In this document: in pieces, positions 5,395 to 6,941 of the stretch
Position numbering within the stretch: position 1 is the stretch's first letter
How the letters are laid out: every line of letters begins with the position of its first letter
Assembly (NCBI GenBank): GCA_949297565.1
Contig: CASFUI010000070.1
Location: 1-6,941, forward strand
Direction of reading: 5' to 3'
Origin: an uncultured Eubacteriales bacterium
GTDB lineage: Bacteria; Bacillota; Clostridia; Lachnospirales; Lachnospiraceae
DNA length: 6,941 nucleotides
The notes under the pieces: generated by a model
Databases searched by the model: none
Told to the model about the DNA's origin: nothing
Seen by the model: only the letters and a program-made list of their open reading frames with translations
Program-made: the position numbers and the translations under genes

Positions 5395-6531
5395 TTATTT
5401 ATTTTTGTAACGAAGCAGCTCAGTGTATGCAAGCAGGAACGGGCCAACACCCTTTGCGTCATCCTCAACAATCGGCTCTGACATATAATAGTCATATGTA
5501 CCAGGTCTTCTGTTTGCTCCTCCAAGACCTGCAACAAGGCAAATACCGCCGAGGGACATCTCTCCATCCTTTGTCTTTAAATACTTGCTGCATATACCGT
5601 CTATTGCCTTCTCACCGTACTGTCTGTATGACTCCGGCAAAAATCCCAGTCTTACACCCTTGAGAATGGCATATGCCATAATTGAACTTCCGCTTGTCTC
5701 AAGATAATTCTTGTCCATTCCTCCGTAATTGACAACCTGATACCACATACCGCTCTCATCCTGATACTTAATCATCGAATTAATCAAATCAACGAAAGCA
5801 TCCTCCATCATCTTGCACTCTTTGTCAAACTTGTGGTCTGAATTATCGACAATATCAAGGCAGTCAAGCAGCGCCATTGAATACCAGCCGATAGCTCTCA
5901 GCCAGCTGTTCTGCGAAAGACCTGTAACCTTATCGCACCAGAAAGCCTGTCTGCTCGTATCCATAGCATGAAAATACAGACCGTTGAGAGGATTTCTCAT
6001 GTTCTCGATTACAAACTTAAACTGAGAAAAAATATCATTGTAATTCTTTCTGTCGTTGAATCTTGTCTCATACTCGAGATAAAAAGGCTGTCCCATATAC
6101 AAACCGTCGAGCCATACCTGATACGGATAAATATCCTTGTGCCAGAAGTTGCCTGACTCGCATCTTGGCATAATCTCTATCTGAGAATAAACCAAATCAA
6201 TGGCCTTTCTGTACTTCTCCTTGCCCGTAAGGTCATAGAGCTCAAAAAGTGTCTTTCCGGCATTGACATTGTCAATATTCTTCTCGCCTATGCTGTATCC
6301 GTCTATTGTTCCGTCATCAAATACTCTGTAATCAATAAAATCATCTGCAAACTTCAGATATTTCTCATCCTTTGAAATTGCATACATCTGAAGTACAGCC
6401 TTAATCATACAGCCGTCAATGTAATTCCACTTTGATTTAAGTCCCTGCTTAATCTTCTCAATGTTCCATACAGGTGCATCCGGAGTACTCTTCTCCAACA
6501 GCTCGTCAATATACTTTACAATAATATCCAT
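5395..6531 (-). CDS. GH105 unsaturated rhamnogalacturonyl / glycuronyl hydrolase
   Basis: This 378-residue intracellular enzyme (no signal peptide) should remove the 4,5-unsaturated uronic acid from the non-reducing end of oligosaccharides made by pectin or rhamnogalacturonan lyases, by hydration of the double bond. The whole protein fits the (alpha/alpha)6-barrel of the YteR/YesR type, and its length is typical. Visible blocks are KWNYIDGCMIKAVLQMY (34-50), NIDNVNAGKTLFELYDLTG (85-103) with D87, WHKDIYPYQVWLDGLYMGQP (130-149) with D142 matching the catalytic Asp (D143) of YteR, the WLRAIGWYSMALLD block, ETSGSSIMAYAILKGVRLGF, and a C-terminal VGPFLLAYTELL. The start is ATG 6531 with AAGGAG 7 nt upstream (6539-6544); the longer reading from 6555 has no ribosome site. 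The promoter at 6564-6592 gives a short leader. It is probably the first gene of an operon with the cupin. Family assignment is firm; whether the natural substrate is rhamnogalacturonan, another pectin or a glucuronate polymer cannot be told. Confidence 0.92.
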   Translation of the reverse strand: MDIIVKYIDELLEKSTPDAPVWNIEKIKQGLKSKWNYIDGCMIKAVLQMYAISKDEKYLKFADDFIDYRVFDDGTIDGYSIGEKNIDNVNAGKTLFELYDLTGKEKYRKAIDLVYSQIEIMPRCESGNFWHKDIYPYQVWLDGLYMGQPFYLEYETRFNDRKNYNDIFSQFKFVIENMRNPLNGLYFHAMDTSRQAFWCDKVTGLSQNSWLRAIGWYSMALLDCLDIVDNSDHKFDKECKMMEDAFVDLINSMIKYQDESGMWYQVVNYGGMDKNYLETSGSSIMAYAILKGVRLGFLPESYRQYGEKAIDGICSKYLKTKDGEMSLGGICLVAGLGGANRRPGTYDYYMSEPIVEDDAKGVGPFLLAYTELLRYKNK

Positions 6532-6538
6532 TCTGAAT

Positions 6539-6544
6539 CTCCTT
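6539..6544 (-). promoter_or_regulatory. Ribosome binding site deciding the GH105 start
   Basis: AAGGAG on the minus strand lies 7 nt before ATG 6531-6529. The alternative upstream start at 6555 would place this site within the coding sequence and would also begin almost at the predicted transcription start. Confidence 0.8.
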
Positions 6545-6563
6545 AAAGTTGTCAATTTTCTCT

Positions 6564-6592
6564 ATTGTACTATAAAAAGAACACAGTTTCAA
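6564..6592 (-). promoter_or_regulatory. Sigma-A-type promoter of the GH105-cupin operon
   Basis: On the minus strand, TTGAAA (6592-6587) and TACAAT (6569-6564) have a 17-bp spacer, each matching consensus at 5/6. Transcription would start near 6557, about 26 nt before the GH105 ATG. No clear catabolite-control site or other operator was seen nearby. Confidence 0.75.
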
Positions 6593-6650
6593 TAAAATTC
6601 GCAACTTTATTTAGCATAATAGTAACAGTTAAGCCATAAGCATGAAACAC

Positions 6651-6669
6651 TGCCGCTACTGCAGCGGCA
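6651..6669 (-). terminator. Possible weak terminator hairpin overlapping a stop codon
   Basis: TGCCGCT and AGCGGCA form a 7-bp stem with a 5-nt loop. The TAG stop of the minus-strand gene at 6656-6658 sits on the loop edge and stem. On the minus strand only GTGTTTC follows, so the T tract is poor. It may end that transcript weakly or just stabilise its 3' end. Confidence 0.4.
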
Positions 6670-6941
6670 CCGCCTTATAAAATTTGCCGTTCTCAGTGTA
6701 GCTGAACTTAATTGTGTCTCCTGCGTTATACATAATAATCTCAGGATTTTCGGCAATCAGTACGTCAAAGATACCGGAAACACCTTCAAGCGTAATATAA
6801 TAGTGAGAATTTCCGTCTACTACCGTCTGCACCATTCTTGTTATTACACCCGAAACCTGCTGCTCCTCTTTCGGCTGCTCCGTTATAACCCCCATTTCAG
6901 AAAGCATTTTAACATAGTTGTCCTCACACTCGCTCACGGTA
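6656..6941 (-). CDS. Unrecognised protein, C-terminal part (5' end outside the window)
   Basis: The minus-strand frame is open from the window edge to TAG at 6658-6656, giving about 94 residues. A GTG near the edge (6937) could serve as a start, but no ribosome site can be seen and the frame continues beyond it, so this is treated as 5'-partial. The first part is charged (SECEDNYVKMLSEMG, then KEEQQ). The rest alternates hydrophobic and polar residues (VSGVITRMVQTVV, HYYITLEG, IFDVLI, DTIKFSY, KFYKAVPLQ), which suggests a small beta-barrel such as an OB-like fold. No catalytic motif or membrane segment is visible in the part present, and no family was recognised. It is followed by the GH105 operon promoter, so it need not be functionally linked to that operon. 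Confidence 0.65.
   Translation of the reverse strand, partial: TVSECEDNYVKMLSEMGVITEQPKEEQQVSGVITRMVQTVVDGNSHYYITLEGVSGIFDVLIAENPEIIMYNAGDTIKFSYTENGKFYKAVPLQ

Overview
The window looks like a chromosomal segment of a Gram-positive, moderately low-GC Clostridia species, most likely a plant-polysaccharide-using Lachnospiraceae (inferred, not proven). The reasons are strong AGGAGG-type ribosome binding sites 6-8 nt before each start, sigma-A-type promoters with 17-bp spacers, an LL-diaminopimelate aminotransferase of the DapL type, a PcsB-like coiled-coil cell-wall hydrolase, and cytoplasmic GH43 and GH105 glycosidases without signal peptides.

Layout. Positions 1-280 are an AT-rich upstream region with one good promoter (165-193). 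It drives the only plus-strand gene, a secreted coiled-coil protein with a SleB/CwlJ-type hydrolase domain (281-1444, TTG start). A perfect 40-bp palindrome (1496-1535) is a bidirectional terminator between this gene and the converging minus-strand genes. Next to it lie three tandem 80-bp repeats rich in hairpins (1543-1760). The last copy runs into the 3' end of a GH43 beta-xylosidase/arabinofuranosidase-like gene (1740-3386, minus) and supplies its stop codon. Upstream of GH43 is dapL (3593-4807, minus), with its own terminator (3516-3554) and a promoter at 4941-4969. Its leader of about 127 nt contains a fourth, diverged copy of the same hairpin element (about 4829-4917). A small cupin (4999-5334) and a GH105 unsaturated glycuronyl hydrolase (5395-6531) follow on the minus strand. 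They probably form an operon from the promoter at 6564-6592, with a hairpin just before the cupin ribosome binding site. The window ends inside the 3' part of an unrecognised minus-strand gene (6656-6941).

How the genes fit together. GH105 removes 4,5-unsaturated uronic acids from lyase-generated pectin or rhamnogalacturonan oligosaccharides. The cupin could process the released sugar (a KdgF-like role, inferred only). GH43 trims xylosyl or arabinosyl residues from imported oligosaccharides. dapL belongs to lysine and cell-wall diaminopimelate synthesis and seems to be an independent unit between the carbohydrate genes. The PcsB/SleB-like protein acts on peptidoglycan.

The most unusual item is the structured repeat family. 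It has three tandem copies in a 3' UTR and one diverged copy in a 5' leader. Hairpin positions are kept in all copies, and several stem differences are compensatory.
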